A stretch of 64,000 nucleotides of DNA from positions 2,490,872-2,554,871 of the forward strand of contig NZ_CP045484.1 in the NCBI RefSeq assembly GCF_009729055.1, in the 5' to 3' direction. The notes below the pieces were generated by a model. It was not told where the DNA came from. It worked only from the letters and a program-made list of their open reading frames with translations, and did no database searches. Made by a program: the position numbers and the translations under genes. Positions 56,841-64,000 of the stretch are shown piece after piece. Source of the stretch: Sulfurisphaera ohwakuensis (lineage in GTDB: Archaea; Thermoproteota; Thermoprotei_A; Sulfolobales; Sulfolobaceae). Position 1 is the first letter of the stretch. The number at the start of each line of letters is the position of its first letter.

Positions 56841-57442
56841 TAATAACCACCTACCCCAACACCACTTACACTATATGGAGCCCAAACTCCTTGTGGTGCT
56901 ACTCCTCCAGTTAACTCTAAAGCATAAGTATAGTTTGCTGTAGCTACTATTGTTCCTACTAACCAGGAATGACCTAATCCTACCGCCGCAGTACCACAAT
57001 ATTCGGCACAAGCTACATGATATAAACCGGGCTGTGGAAATACTAACACGATATATGAATAGTAGCCTGGAACTGCTTCAGCACCAAAATTGAATAAAGT
57101 GAAATTACTTGTAGCACTCTGCACGAAGAACTCGTGGAATACATCAATGCTATGTATAACAAAAACTACTGGTTCATCTACTGGAACAACTGTTAGATTA
57201 GTGTATATCTTATCGTGAGGATAGAAATCCCAGTGCCATTGTTGACCAGTAACATATATTATGACATAAGGTCCTTTATATGATCCCAGAGCGTTTGCAA
57301 AAGAAGCATGAACTACTCCTACACCAGCATTGTTATTTGGATTATATCCTATATAGTCATATGAGTCGTATTGTACTTCTAACGAAATTACAGCTACAGT
57401 TACCAGAACTAAGAATAGGGCTATAACGGTAGCTCGTTTCAT
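56840..57442 (-). CDS. foxB: Haem-copper oxidase subunit II with an altered CuA motif (FoxB-like)
   Basis: A 200-residue subunit II with an N-terminal helix ([20 protein letters not shown]) and a cupredoxin domain containing [25 protein letters not shown] (His103) and CAEYCG (C145, E147, C149). Canonical CuA has His four residues after the second Cys and Met three after that. Here the nearest His is 158, nine after C149, and Leu161 occupies the Met place. The site may bind copper differently or be changed. The start at 57442 follows AGAAGGGATAT; an upstream in-frame ATG would add 26 non-signal residues. It starts a coupled operon with the 85-residue gene and foxC. Confidence 0.78.
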   Translation of the reverse strand: MKRATVIALFLVLVTVAVISLEVQYDSYDYIGYNPNNNAGVGVVHASFANALGSYKGPYVIIYVTGQQWHWDFYPHDKIYTNLTVVPVDEPVVFVIHSIDVFHEFFVQSATSNFTLFNFGAEAVPGYYSYIVLVFPQPGLYHVACAEYCGTAAVGLGHSWLVGTIVATANYTYALELTGGVAPQGVWAPYSVSGVGVGGY

Positions 57443-57595
57443 ATATATCCCTTCTAAATAAAAATAAGCATAATGGTTTTTAAAGTTTTCTTTTACAACA
57501 TTGCTTAATACAATACACAATTAGAATTAGAAATCAGTTTAAATGTTAATATACACAAAAAGTATTTTTTATAAAAATTTTAATAAAAAAAGAAT

Positions 57596-59371
57596 TTACT
57601 TATTAATTTTTAAGTCTGTGTCTGCTTTACTTTCTGTTACCTTTGTAAATCCTTCTCCCTTAGCTTGAGTACCGCTAGCTTGTACGCCACTACTTGAAGA
57701 AGAAGCCCTTTCTGTTGCTCTAACAAATTCTTCAACTCTAATCATACCATCAGCTGGTAAAGCAACTGGTAACTCTTCTTCTTTGTATCCTTCTCTTCTT
57801 AATCCATATCTTTCCATGGCTATTGATAACACAGCCCACATTGGTATATCAGTTTCTTTAATTTTCTCTCCGTATAATAGTGTTAACACTAAGTTAAACG
57901 TGAATACTATTAAGGAGAAGCCTGCAACCCATCCTCCAATCATTAATAACTGGTAATAAGGTTCATAAAATGCGGCCCAGGCTACTTCTCTTCTTATTAA
58001 TCCATAGAAACCGCCAATAGCAGAAGCTGTAACGAATAATCCCATACCTGCTTGCCATCCCCAGAAATGTAACCATGATAATTTTTCACTATACCATTTT
58101 CTACCAAACATATATGGCCCGGCTGCATAAACGGCACCAAAAACTCCTCCTACAGAGTACAATGCTAACATAATATGGAAGTGCGAGAAAATCCAAGCAG
58201 TATTGTGGATTGTAGGATCGACAGCTTGAACTGGGTTAGTGGGCTCTGCTTGTATACCACCAATTATGTTCCATACTGCAGCAGCATATAAGAAGGCTAA
58301 CCCAGTATCCCATTTTAGTTTTCTCGGATCACCTAATGTTATAAAGAATAATAACCAAAAGGCAGCGAATGGTATTGCAATTAATGCTGTTGTAGTTTGA
58401 GCGAAAATATCTCTTAATACCAATGGCCATGGATCGTCTCCTAAATGATGTACATAAACGCTAGATCCTAAAACAAATAGAACTGGAATTAGCCATCTCG
58501 TAAATCTATAGCTGTATATGGGTCTTCTGGCATATAATGGTAATAACGCTATTGTCGCACCGCTTAAAGTATATGGAACGAAGTAAACTAATGGATGGTC
58601 TGCAAACCAGAATAATCCCTTCCATACTTCTGCATTAGGAACACCGAAGAAGTTTATACCTAACCCTCCTATAGGAGAAAATAACGACCACATATCAGCA
58701 ATAAACACAGATACATTAGCTAAGGCCATCATTATCATATCCATTACTATAAAACCTATAGCTGTAGGTACTAGTTTACCTTTAATTCTACCGACAAACG
58801 ATGTTCCTATAACAGAAGCAATCTCCATCCATTCTGCCACTATCATTAAACCATAACCAATATACCATGTGGGAGAAGCTTTTAATGGATTTAAGAATGT
58901 GAACATATATTGATTTTGCACTCCTCCGAAATTCATCATTAATAAGGCAAAATTATTTAACCAGAAACCAGCATTAGCAATTTTAGGCCATTTTATGAGT
59001 CTAGTCCCATTTAATGTTGGTATCATGTAGAAAGCTAATGCGAATACAAATGTGAAAGCCATTCCAAATATCATGTCCATTACGTGGTTGGTCATAGCTT
59101 GGAAATAATAGGATGGTGAGACTACCATTGGAATTCCAGTTGATGCTAACCCGGCTTGTGACCTTAAGAATAATGCGAAAGCTCCGCCTATGAAGAACCA
59201 GACTGTTGCGGCTATTGCTAGTTTTAGTGATAAGAATTTATAATCTTCTGTATACCACACTTTCAGAAATACGTTCCTTTTTGCCTCTCTTTCTTGTACT
59301 CTTCTGTATTCCATTGCCCATTCAGCAAGCCTTTCCATATCTTGCCTTTTTAGTTCCTCCACTGACGCCAT
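57596..59371 (-). CDS. foxA: Haem-copper oxidase subunit I (FoxA-like)
   Basis: Catalytic subunit of a terminal oxidase (591 aa, about 12 helices). Ligands can be placed: His96 (low-spin haem, MTNHVMDM), His259 and Tyr263 (CuB with the cross-link Tyr, DHPLVY), His308/309 (CuB, VYVHH), His397/399 (haems, FSHFHIM). The usual HPEVY glutamate is Leu. The C-terminus has a Ser/Ala-rich ~50-residue cytoplasmic extension. The sequence and the CbsA/CbsB-like neighbours match the Fe(II)-induced FoxA oxidases rather than SoxB/SoxM. T-rich tracts follow its stop, and the next gene has its own promoter region. Confidence 0.88.
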   Translation of the reverse strand: MASVEELKRQDMERLAEWAMEYRRVQEREAKRNVFLKVWYTEDYKFLSLKLAIAATVWFFIGGAFALFLRSQAGLASTGIPMVVSPSYYFQAMTNHVMDMIFGMAFTFVFALAFYMIPTLNGTRLIKWPKIANAGFWLNNFALLMMNFGGVQNQYMFTFLNPLKASPTWYIGYGLMIVAEWMEIASVIGTSFVGRIKGKLVPTAIGFIVMDMIMMALANVSVFIADMWSLFSPIGGLGINFFGVPNAEVWKGLFWFADHPLVYFVPYTLSGATIALLPLYARRPIYSYRFTRWLIPVLFVLGSSVYVHHLGDDPWPLVLRDIFAQTTTALIAIPFAAFWLLFFITLGDPRKLKWDTGLAFLYAAAVWNIIGGIQAEPTNPVQAVDPTIHNTAWIFSHFHIMLALYSVGGVFGAVYAAGPYMFGRKWYSEKLSWLHFWGWQAGMGLFVTASAIGGFYGLIRREVAWAAFYEPYYQLLMIGGWVAGFSLIVFTFNLVLTLLYGEKIKETDIPMWAVLSIAMERYGLRREGYKEEELPVALPADGMIRVEEFVRATERASSSSSGVQASGTQAKGEGFTKVTESKADTDLKINK

Positions 59372-59658
59372 AACTCCTCCTACTAGATATTCTATTAATA
59401 CATGCTATTTATAAGTATCTTTTTCTAAGATTTTTATTTTCACAAAATTTAATAAAAGTAGGGCAACCCTTAATTTTTTATTATTTTTGATTTATGGAAT
59501 TTTTTATACATAAAAGATTTTTTAAAAAGTAAATACCTATAAATTGTCTGAATTCGGAATTCACTTACTCCTATCTTTTTAAGAAATAATTTCTCTCAAA
59601 TAATTGAAAATAAAGAAAAGCTTATAAATCAGGGTTTAGTAGTTACAATGAAATTGAA
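59372..59658. promoter_or_regulatory. Divergent promoter region upstream of foxA
   Basis: A very AT-rich 287-bp gap separating foxA from the transposase fragment. TACTAGATATTCTATTAATAC near 59380-59400 could provide the minus-strand TATA. The centre has long A/T runs. No gene or strong dyad is seen; iron-responsive elements cannot be identified by eye. Confidence 0.35.
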
Positions 59659-59967
59659 ATGAATGAGAATAAAATATCTAAATTGGAGGAAATTATAGCT
59701 AATTATTCTGATAAATTAATGAATTTATTTCCATCTTTCGCTAGACAATCATTCTATGGCAAAAAGGAAATCCTTTTGGTTGTACTTAAAGCTCTAATTG
59801 ATAATCAATCAATAGAGAAAGCTGTAAGAGAACTTAGAAATCAAAAAATTGATGTGCCATCAGCTAGTACAGTAAGAAGGAGATTAAAACAAATAGATGT
59901 CGAAAAGTTAAGAGAATTTGTAAGCACCTTACCAGAATTAAAACACTGTGACAGTAACGTACACTAA
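59659..59967 (+). pseudogene. Transposase N-terminal fragment
   Basis: A 102-residue frame whose SIEKAVRELRNQKIDVPSASTVRRRLKQIDVEKLREF looks like the helix-turn-helix N-terminus of Sulfolobus IS5-like/ISC-type transposases, ending without any catalytic domain. The DNA following shows no continuation. It probably marks a former insertion next to foxA; in other organisms a second foxA copy lies in this area. Family identity is uncertain. Confidence 0.5.
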
Positions 59968-60099
59968 GATTTTTACACGTTTTTATTCTTATGCAATATG
60001 ACGCTTCTACACTTTTTATAAATTTTATAATTATTAAATATTGCTAAGAAATATAGTAAAGTTTATATGTGCAATTGATAAAATATAATTCGATCTGAT

Positions 60100-60318
60100 A
60101 TGAATGTAAAAATGTGGGGGCTAATATTAGCTGGTGGTGTAATAACAGCGATATCGATAGGATTAGAGGTTATGTATTCCTTCAGCCTACTTAAGCCAAA
60201 TCCAGCAGCGTTTTATTACGTACCAGGCGGAATAGATTACGCTGGAGAATTTCTTGCTTTAATAGGCTTAGTTTTAATCTTAGCAGGAAGTTTATTTACG
60301 CGTGAACGTGGTAAGTAA
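60100..60318 (+). CDS. Small two-helix membrane protein
   Basis: A 72-residue protein with helices at about 6-28 and 46-65, an outer loop SLLKPNPAAFYYVPGGIDYAGE and a basic end (FTRERGK). A TATA-like TTTATATG is about 30-40 bp upstream. It is followed after 14 bp by a single-helix outer protein, so the two are an operon between foxA and the polyferredoxin genes. No family recognised. Confidence 0.6.
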   Translation: MNVKMWGLILAGGVITAISIGLEVMYSFSLLKPNPAAFYYVPGGIDYAGEFLALIGLVLILAGSLFTRERGK

Positions 60319-60332
60319 AAATTGGTGGTTAA

Positions 60333-60797
60333 ATGATAATCAATAAAAAGGTAATAATTTTTCTTGTCATTATTAGCATAGTCGCAGTGCTTTTCTCATT
60401 CTTTATTTTTGATCGAAGTTTTGCTTTTAGTATTATCTCTTCTCAATCAAATAATTATAATTATACTTACGGCACTTTCACAGTTTATATATACAATCCA
60501 GCTAATGGGACAGTTAAAAAGGAGAATATTACTGGAATTATGCTTTATATAGATAATGTGGACGTCCAAAACTTACAAATAACCTCAATATCCAACTCAA
60601 CTTTCTCTGAAGTTCCAGTATATTATGTCCAAGTTCCTGTACCTCTGCCTAATGGGAGTGTTGTTAAGGGTTTTCAAAGAAGTTACGAGATATACATAGG
60701 TTACGAAGAGGTTCTAATATCTACTTCTGGTTTATCTTCTGGAAGTTATGTAATAGCATTAAGTGATGGAACTACAATATCGGTAACAATAAGATAA
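60333..60797 (+). CDS. Membrane-anchored extracytoplasmic protein
   Basis: A 154-residue protein: an N-terminal helix (about 7-27, after basic NKK), then a ~125-residue outer beta-rich domain with sequons (NYT, NGT, NIT, NST, NGS). GGTGGTTAAATG provides a ribosome site. It follows the two-helix gene by 14 bp. No Cys, and no His/Met cluster is visible, so it is not an obvious metal protein. No family recognised. Confidence 0.6.
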   Translation: MIINKKVIIFLVIISIVAVLFSFFIFDRSFAFSIISSQSNNYNYTYGTFTVYIYNPANGTVKKENITGIMLYIDNVDVQNLQITSISNSTFSEVPVYYVQVPVPLPNGSVVKGFQRSYEIYIGYEEVLISTSGLSSGSYVIALSDGTTISVTIR

Positions 60798-61220
60798 AAT
60801 CCTTTTTATCTCTCGTCTTATAGTTAAATATATTAATCAAGTTTCTTACTTTATTCTTTAATTAGAACTTATTTATTTCGACGTTATTAATTCTTAGAAA
60901 GTTATAAAGCGGTCATAATCAACAAACCTATATTTATAAAATTCATTTTATAAAATTACGACTTGGCGTAAAACAATTCATATCTTTACGACATGGCGTA
61001 AAACTAAAATTGAAAGGGAAAAACATTTCTAAAATTTCAATGCAGTGCTCATACTTTTTATACTTTATAATTGTTAGAAAAATTTTCTCATAATTCTTTT
61101 TATGATTATAATTATAGTTTAACGTGTAATTATATTTAAATGCAATTTTTACCAAAAAATTTTTAAAGGAGTATTTATGATAAATACTTTGACTATAAAT
61201 GTGTATACTTGTGTGCAAAA
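60798..61220. promoter_or_regulatory. Regulatory gap upstream of the polyferredoxin gene
   Basis: A 423-bp stretch without a gene. It contains two copies of a TTACGAC(T/A)TGGCGTAAAAC motif (60956-61004, separate entry) and, near the end, ATGATAAATACTTTGACTATAAATGTG, which offers TATA-like sequence for the gene at 61221. The rest is very AT-rich. Confidence 0.5.
60956..61004. repeat. Two direct copies of a 19-bp near-palindromic motif
   Basis: TTACGACTTGGCGTAAAAC (60956-60974) and TTACGACATGGCGTAAAAC (60986-61004) differ at one base and have a 30-bp period, about three helical turns. Each is an imperfect dyad (TTACG...CGTAA). Such phasing suggests a cooperative regulator-binding site. They lie ~220 bp before the polyferredoxin start. 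Confidence 0.65.
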
Positions 61221-63050
61221 ATGGGTGAAAATATGGAAGCAGTCAGCTTTAAGCATAAGGAAATAAAAATTACAGATTTTAATTCGAAATTAAATCTAGG
61301 TTTTTTATTAGCCTCAATAGTTTCAGGAATTCTACTTTGGTTAGGTACACTGATAAAGAATATCTTTTTAGTAGAATTTAATTTATTATTTTTCACGACT
61401 TTTATCACAGTATTACTAACTAATTTAATTATTGATAAAATCCATAAAAAACCAAATAATGAATGGATTTATGTGGAATCACCAAGAAAGAGAGTCATAC
61501 AAACAAGATGCGAACACAAACAGTCTATGTTTTCCTCCACTTTAATCTCTAAATTATTTAAAAAGAATTGGGCACACTTCCTAATAATTTTGCCATCATT
61601 CCTTATATTTTATGTAGTTATGATAGCTGGACTTCTAGGTAATCAAAAACTTAACGAGGTAGGATTAAGTTTAATTAATTTTGCTCCAGACATTAGCTGG
61701 TTCTTTTGGTTTCCACTACTTTGGCTACTGACATGGATTGCAAATGGCAGAGTATGGTGCCAAACTTGCCCATTTAGTGGTCAAGCAGAGTGGGTGCAAA
61801 GAAGACATCCTTGGAAATATATAAAGAATAAGTTAGGTTTAAAGTTAAGGTGGCCTATAAAATATTCAACAATATTATATTCTGCAATAGGCTTTTCTGT
61901 TTTAACATGGGTTGAAGAATTTTATGGAATTGGTGGACCTGGGGTTCCGCTATTGACTTCAGTAGTTTTAATTTATATTGCAATATTAGAATTAGCTATA
62001 GCTCTTCTCTTTCAAGACAGAACATTCTGTAGAACTATTTGTCCATTAAGCGCACCTTTGGCGATAAATACAATGATATCTCCATTAGGAACTTTTACCG
62101 CAAAAGATCCTAATGTTTGTAAGAAATGTACTACCAAGGATTGTATGAAGGGAAATGATAAGACTCATGGATGCCCATGGTTTGCATCACCAGTAAGCGT
62201 TTCTTCCTCGCCATTCTGTGGATTAGCTAGTGATTGTTATAAAGCTTGTCCACACGGAAATATAGATTGGCCCATAAAGAGGTTTCCATGGTTAGATGGA
62301 TTATTTACTACTAGGAAAAGATACGATATAGCAGTGTCCGTATTAATACTTTTAGGAGTCGTATTCTTTCAATTCTTTAATGCATTACCATTATACTCTA
62401 TGATAGATTCTTGGCTAAATACTGTTACAGGATGGATAAATATTGCTCAATCTCTCGGACCCGGACTAAGTAAATATGGTTGGAGTACTTCTGGTTATCC
62501 AAACCCCCTTGATTACGCGTTTCTAAATTCAGTACCATTCCTAGTAGTTATCCCAATTGCTAAGCTTACTAAGAAATATAGGTTAGCTTTCACATCGATA
62601 TCTTACTCACTAATACCATTATTTGCAGCAACTATTCTGACGAGGAATTTGCCAAAATTACTTGGAGGAGCGTTATTGATTCTTAACGAAATTACAAATC
62701 CAGTTGGGGTTGGAATGCATAATTCTCAGATATATTCAACATTCTGGGGACATATACTTCAAATATTAGGAAGTAATCCTACTGAAGCAACTGCTGAATG
62801 GTGGGTAATGTTAGTCATGGAAGCTGTAAACGTATTTGGCATTTACTTATCTTTAAGGGCTTCTAAGACATTATCAGAAGTTGACGAAATTCCAAGGAAA
62901 TACTATTACGTTCCAATATTAGTGTTAGGAATTTCGTTCATTTTAATAACATATTGGATGTGTAGTCCAGCTTCACCATCTCTGCCGTTCTACAATAAGT
63001 ACTTAGGAAATCTAATTTATAACCCATTACAAGCACAACCACCATTCTGA
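61221..63050 (+). CDS. NapH/CcoG-like membrane polyferredoxin (FoxG-like)
   Basis: A 609-residue membrane Fe-S protein. After two N-terminal helices and a cytoplasmic stretch come helices with [16 protein letters not shown] and [18 protein letters not shown], the paired Cys-x2/3-Cys-Pro motifs of NapH-type proteins. Then [12 protein letters not shown]...HGCPW and [15 protein letters not shown] follow, which could bind two Fe-S clusters. About seven more helices follow. The frame is open to a TTG at 61209; ATG 61221 (MGENMEAV) is more likely. A membrane Fe-S protein is known in fox clusters. It is coupled to the ferredoxin-CBS gene, so it probably passes electrons between quinone and the ferredoxin. 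Confidence 0.78.
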   Translation: MGENMEAVSFKHKEIKITDFNSKLNLGFLLASIVSGILLWLGTLIKNIFLVEFNLLFFTTFITVLLTNLIIDKIHKKPNNEWIYVESPRKRVIQTRCEHKQSMFSSTLISKLFKKNWAHFLIILPSFLIFYVVMIAGLLGNQKLNEVGLSLINFAPDISWFFWFPLLWLLTWIANGRVWCQTCPFSGQAEWVQRRHPWKYIKNKLGLKLRWPIKYSTILYSAIGFSVLTWVEEFYGIGGPGVPLLTSVVLIYIAILELAIALLFQDRTFCRTICPLSAPLAINTMISPLGTFTAKDPNVCKKCTTKDCMKGNDKTHGCPWFASPVSVSSSPFCGLASDCYKACPHGNIDWPIKRFPWLDGLFTTRKRYDIAVSVLILLGVVFFQFFNALPLYSMIDSWLNTVTGWINIAQSLGPGLSKYGWSTSGYPNPLDYAFLNSVPFLVVIPIAKLTKKYRLAFTSISYSLIPLFAATILTRNLPKLLGGALLILNEITNPVGVGMHNSQIYSTFWGHILQILGSNPTEATAEWWVMLVMEAVNVFGIYLSLRASKTLSEVDEIPRKYYYVPILVLGISFILITYWMCSPASPSLPFYNKYLGNLIYNPLQAQPPF

Positions 63051-63059
63051 GGTGAGATT

Positions 63060-64000
63060 GTGGAACCTATAGTTATAATTGATGCTGATAGATGTGTTGG
63101 TTGTTTTATGTGTGAAAAAGCATGCGCATTAGCAAAATGTATAGAGGTGGATGAAGTTGATAGAATAGCTAAAGTAGTAAGACCCTGGGACTGTACGGGC
63201 TGTGGCGCATGTGAAAGGGTTTGCCCATATTCATGCATAATAGTAATATCCGATCCTACGGAAGTCAGTAAAAGAGCAAAGATAACGGTAAGTAGGGTAA
63301 CAAGGTATATGAATAAACCAGTAATTATGTGTAACGGAAACGAGAGAATATACGAAGTAGCTAAGATAATGAGTAATTTTAGTATAGCTTCTTTACCATT
63401 CTACAGAGAAGAAAAACTTAACATTATCACAGAGAGTGACGTAGTGAAACTTTATCTAAATAGAAAGGATGATATATCTAATTTTGAAAATCCTGCTATA
63501 ACTGTAACGGAGAAAGAGACAGTATTTGATGCCATAAAGATAATGTTAGAGAAAGATATAGGGCATCTTCCAGTAATATCTGTCAAGGGAGAGATTATTG
63601 GAATGTTATCTATAAGGGACTGTTTAAGGGGTATTAGTGTAACGGATATAATAAATACTAAATTATTGCCATTTAAGGGTACAGAATCTATAAGAGATGT
63701 AGTAAAAGATTTTAAACACATAGTAGTTGATGAAAATACTATTCTCATAGATGCGTTACAAATAATGAATAGAGAAAAAGTTAAAGCACTTATTGTACAA
63801 GGAGAAAAAATAGGTATCTTCACTATTAGAGATGCTATCAAAATGATAGGTAATAAGAGCAAGGAAGACGAGAAGATAAAGCCTAGGGAAGTACCTATAC
63901 TTTCTATTAATGATAAAATAAATAAAGCAGTAGGTATAATGCTACAGCACAATCTTAGGCATATAATAATATCTGATGAAAATAGTAATTATTACTTGAT
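63060..64000 (+). CDS. Ferredoxin fused to CBS domains (runs off the right edge)
   Basis: A frame of at least 313 codons open to the window end. The N-terminal ~60 residues are a two-[4Fe-4S] ferredoxin ([16 protein letters not shown] and [15 protein letters not shown]). From about residue 115 come CBS-type repeats, at least three: [43 protein letters not shown] and [23 protein letters not shown] pairs usually bind adenine nucleotides. GAGGTGA (63049-63055) overlaps the previous stop and serves the GTG start. Electron transfer gated by nucleotide level is inferred. Confidence 0.85.
   Translation, partial: MEPIVIIDADRCVGCFMCEKACALAKCIEVDEVDRIAKVVRPWDCTGCGACERVCPYSCIIVISDPTEVSKRAKITVSRVTRYMNKPVIMCNGNERIYEVAKIMSNFSIASLPFYREEKLNIITESDVVKLYLNRKDDISNFENPAITVTEKETVFDAIKIMLEKDIGHLPVISVKGEIIGMLSIRDCLRGISVTDIINTKLLPFKGTESIRDVVKDFKHIVVDENTILIDALQIMNREKVKALIVQGEKIGIFTIRDAIKMIGNKSKEDEKIKPREVPILSINDKINKAVGIMLQHNLRHIIISDENSNYYL

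Noticed and set aside
60956-61004. Direct repeats considered as a tiny CRISPR array
   Set aside because: Only two 19-bp copies with an 11-bp spacer and internal symmetry; no further repeats, leader or cas genes.
63452-63952. Long open frame on the minus strand near the right edge
   Set aside because: It lies wholly opposite the ferredoxin-CBS gene, whose Cys and CBS motifs are clear; the minus translation has no recognisable motif.
1-64000. tRNA, rRNA or c-type cytochrome (CxxCH) genes
   Set aside because: No cloverleaf-like G+C-rich segment, no ribosomal RNA sequence and no CxxCH motif in the predicted respiratory proteins was found by eye.

Overview
The window is AT-rich (roughly one third G+C by eye) and looks like a chromosome segment of a thermoacidophilic crenarchaeon of the order Sulfolobales. 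The evidence is archaeal TATA boxes about 25-30 bp before leaderless starts, GAGGTGA-type ribosome binding sites inside operons, Thr/Ser-linker membrane-anchored binding proteins, PaREP1/HEPN/MNT/VapBC genes, Sulfolobus-type IS elements and, decisively, a ferrous-iron-oxidation (fox) cluster. A low-GC iron oxidiser such as Sulfurisphaera (Sulfolobus tokodaii type) or Acidianus fits best. The genus is inference.

Region 1 (1-13.3 kb) holds two oligopeptide/sugar-type ABC importers. The first has dppC (cut by the window edge), a small membrane ORF and a C-terminally anchored binding protein on the minus strand, diverging from dppB-dppD-dppF. The second has an N-terminally anchored binding protein diverging from dppB-dppC-dppD-dppF. 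Between them lies a decayed DUF871 (MupG-like) gene. Region 2 (13.3-16.2 kb) is an amino-sugar pair: a GlmS-like protein that has lost its glutaminase nucleophile, divergent from nagA. With the neighbouring importer and the DUF871 relic this suggests amino-sugar uptake and breakdown.

Region 3 (16.3-21.9 kb): FAD-dependent dehydrogenase, DUF1177-like protein, M20 peptidase, Bat-type HTH regulator and APC permease. Region 4 (22-31.6 kb) is a sugar/sugar-acid catabolic island: GH36 alpha-galactosidase, SMP-30 lactonase, SDR dehydrogenase, truncated sugar MFS transporter, altronate/galactarate-type dehydratase (nonsense mutation in the small subunit, IS110 insertion in the large), enolase-superfamily dehydratase and a GntR/FCD regulator. 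Five copies of a TGTATACATTA-like dyad sit in the promoters here and are the likely operator. The pathway is decaying.

Region 5 (31.6-47.4 kb) is accessory: a frameshifted DDE IS with 19-bp inverted repeats, an AAA/DUF4143 ATPase, a gluconate-dehydratase-like gene, a flavin oxidoreductase, a class III CoA transferase, an acyl-CoA synthetase cut short by an orphan TnpB element with a probable omegaRNA, a series of toxin-antitoxin-like genes (nucleotidyltransferase pair, PaREP1, decayed VapBC, HEPN-MNT) and gene-poor stretches.

Region 6 (47.4-64 kb) is the fox-type respiratory cluster. On the minus strand are a haem-copper oxidase subunit I (foxA-like), an unusual subunit II, CbsA/CbsB-like cytochrome b subunits (foxC/foxD-like), several small membrane proteins and a 616-residue polytopic protein with paired Cys motifs. 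On the plus strand are a CDC48 AAA ATPase with two small membrane proteins, and at the right edge a NapH-like polyferredoxin followed by a ferredoxin-CBS fusion that runs off the window. Together these would carry electrons from Fe(II) outside the cell to oxygen and, by reverse flow, to quinone/NAD.
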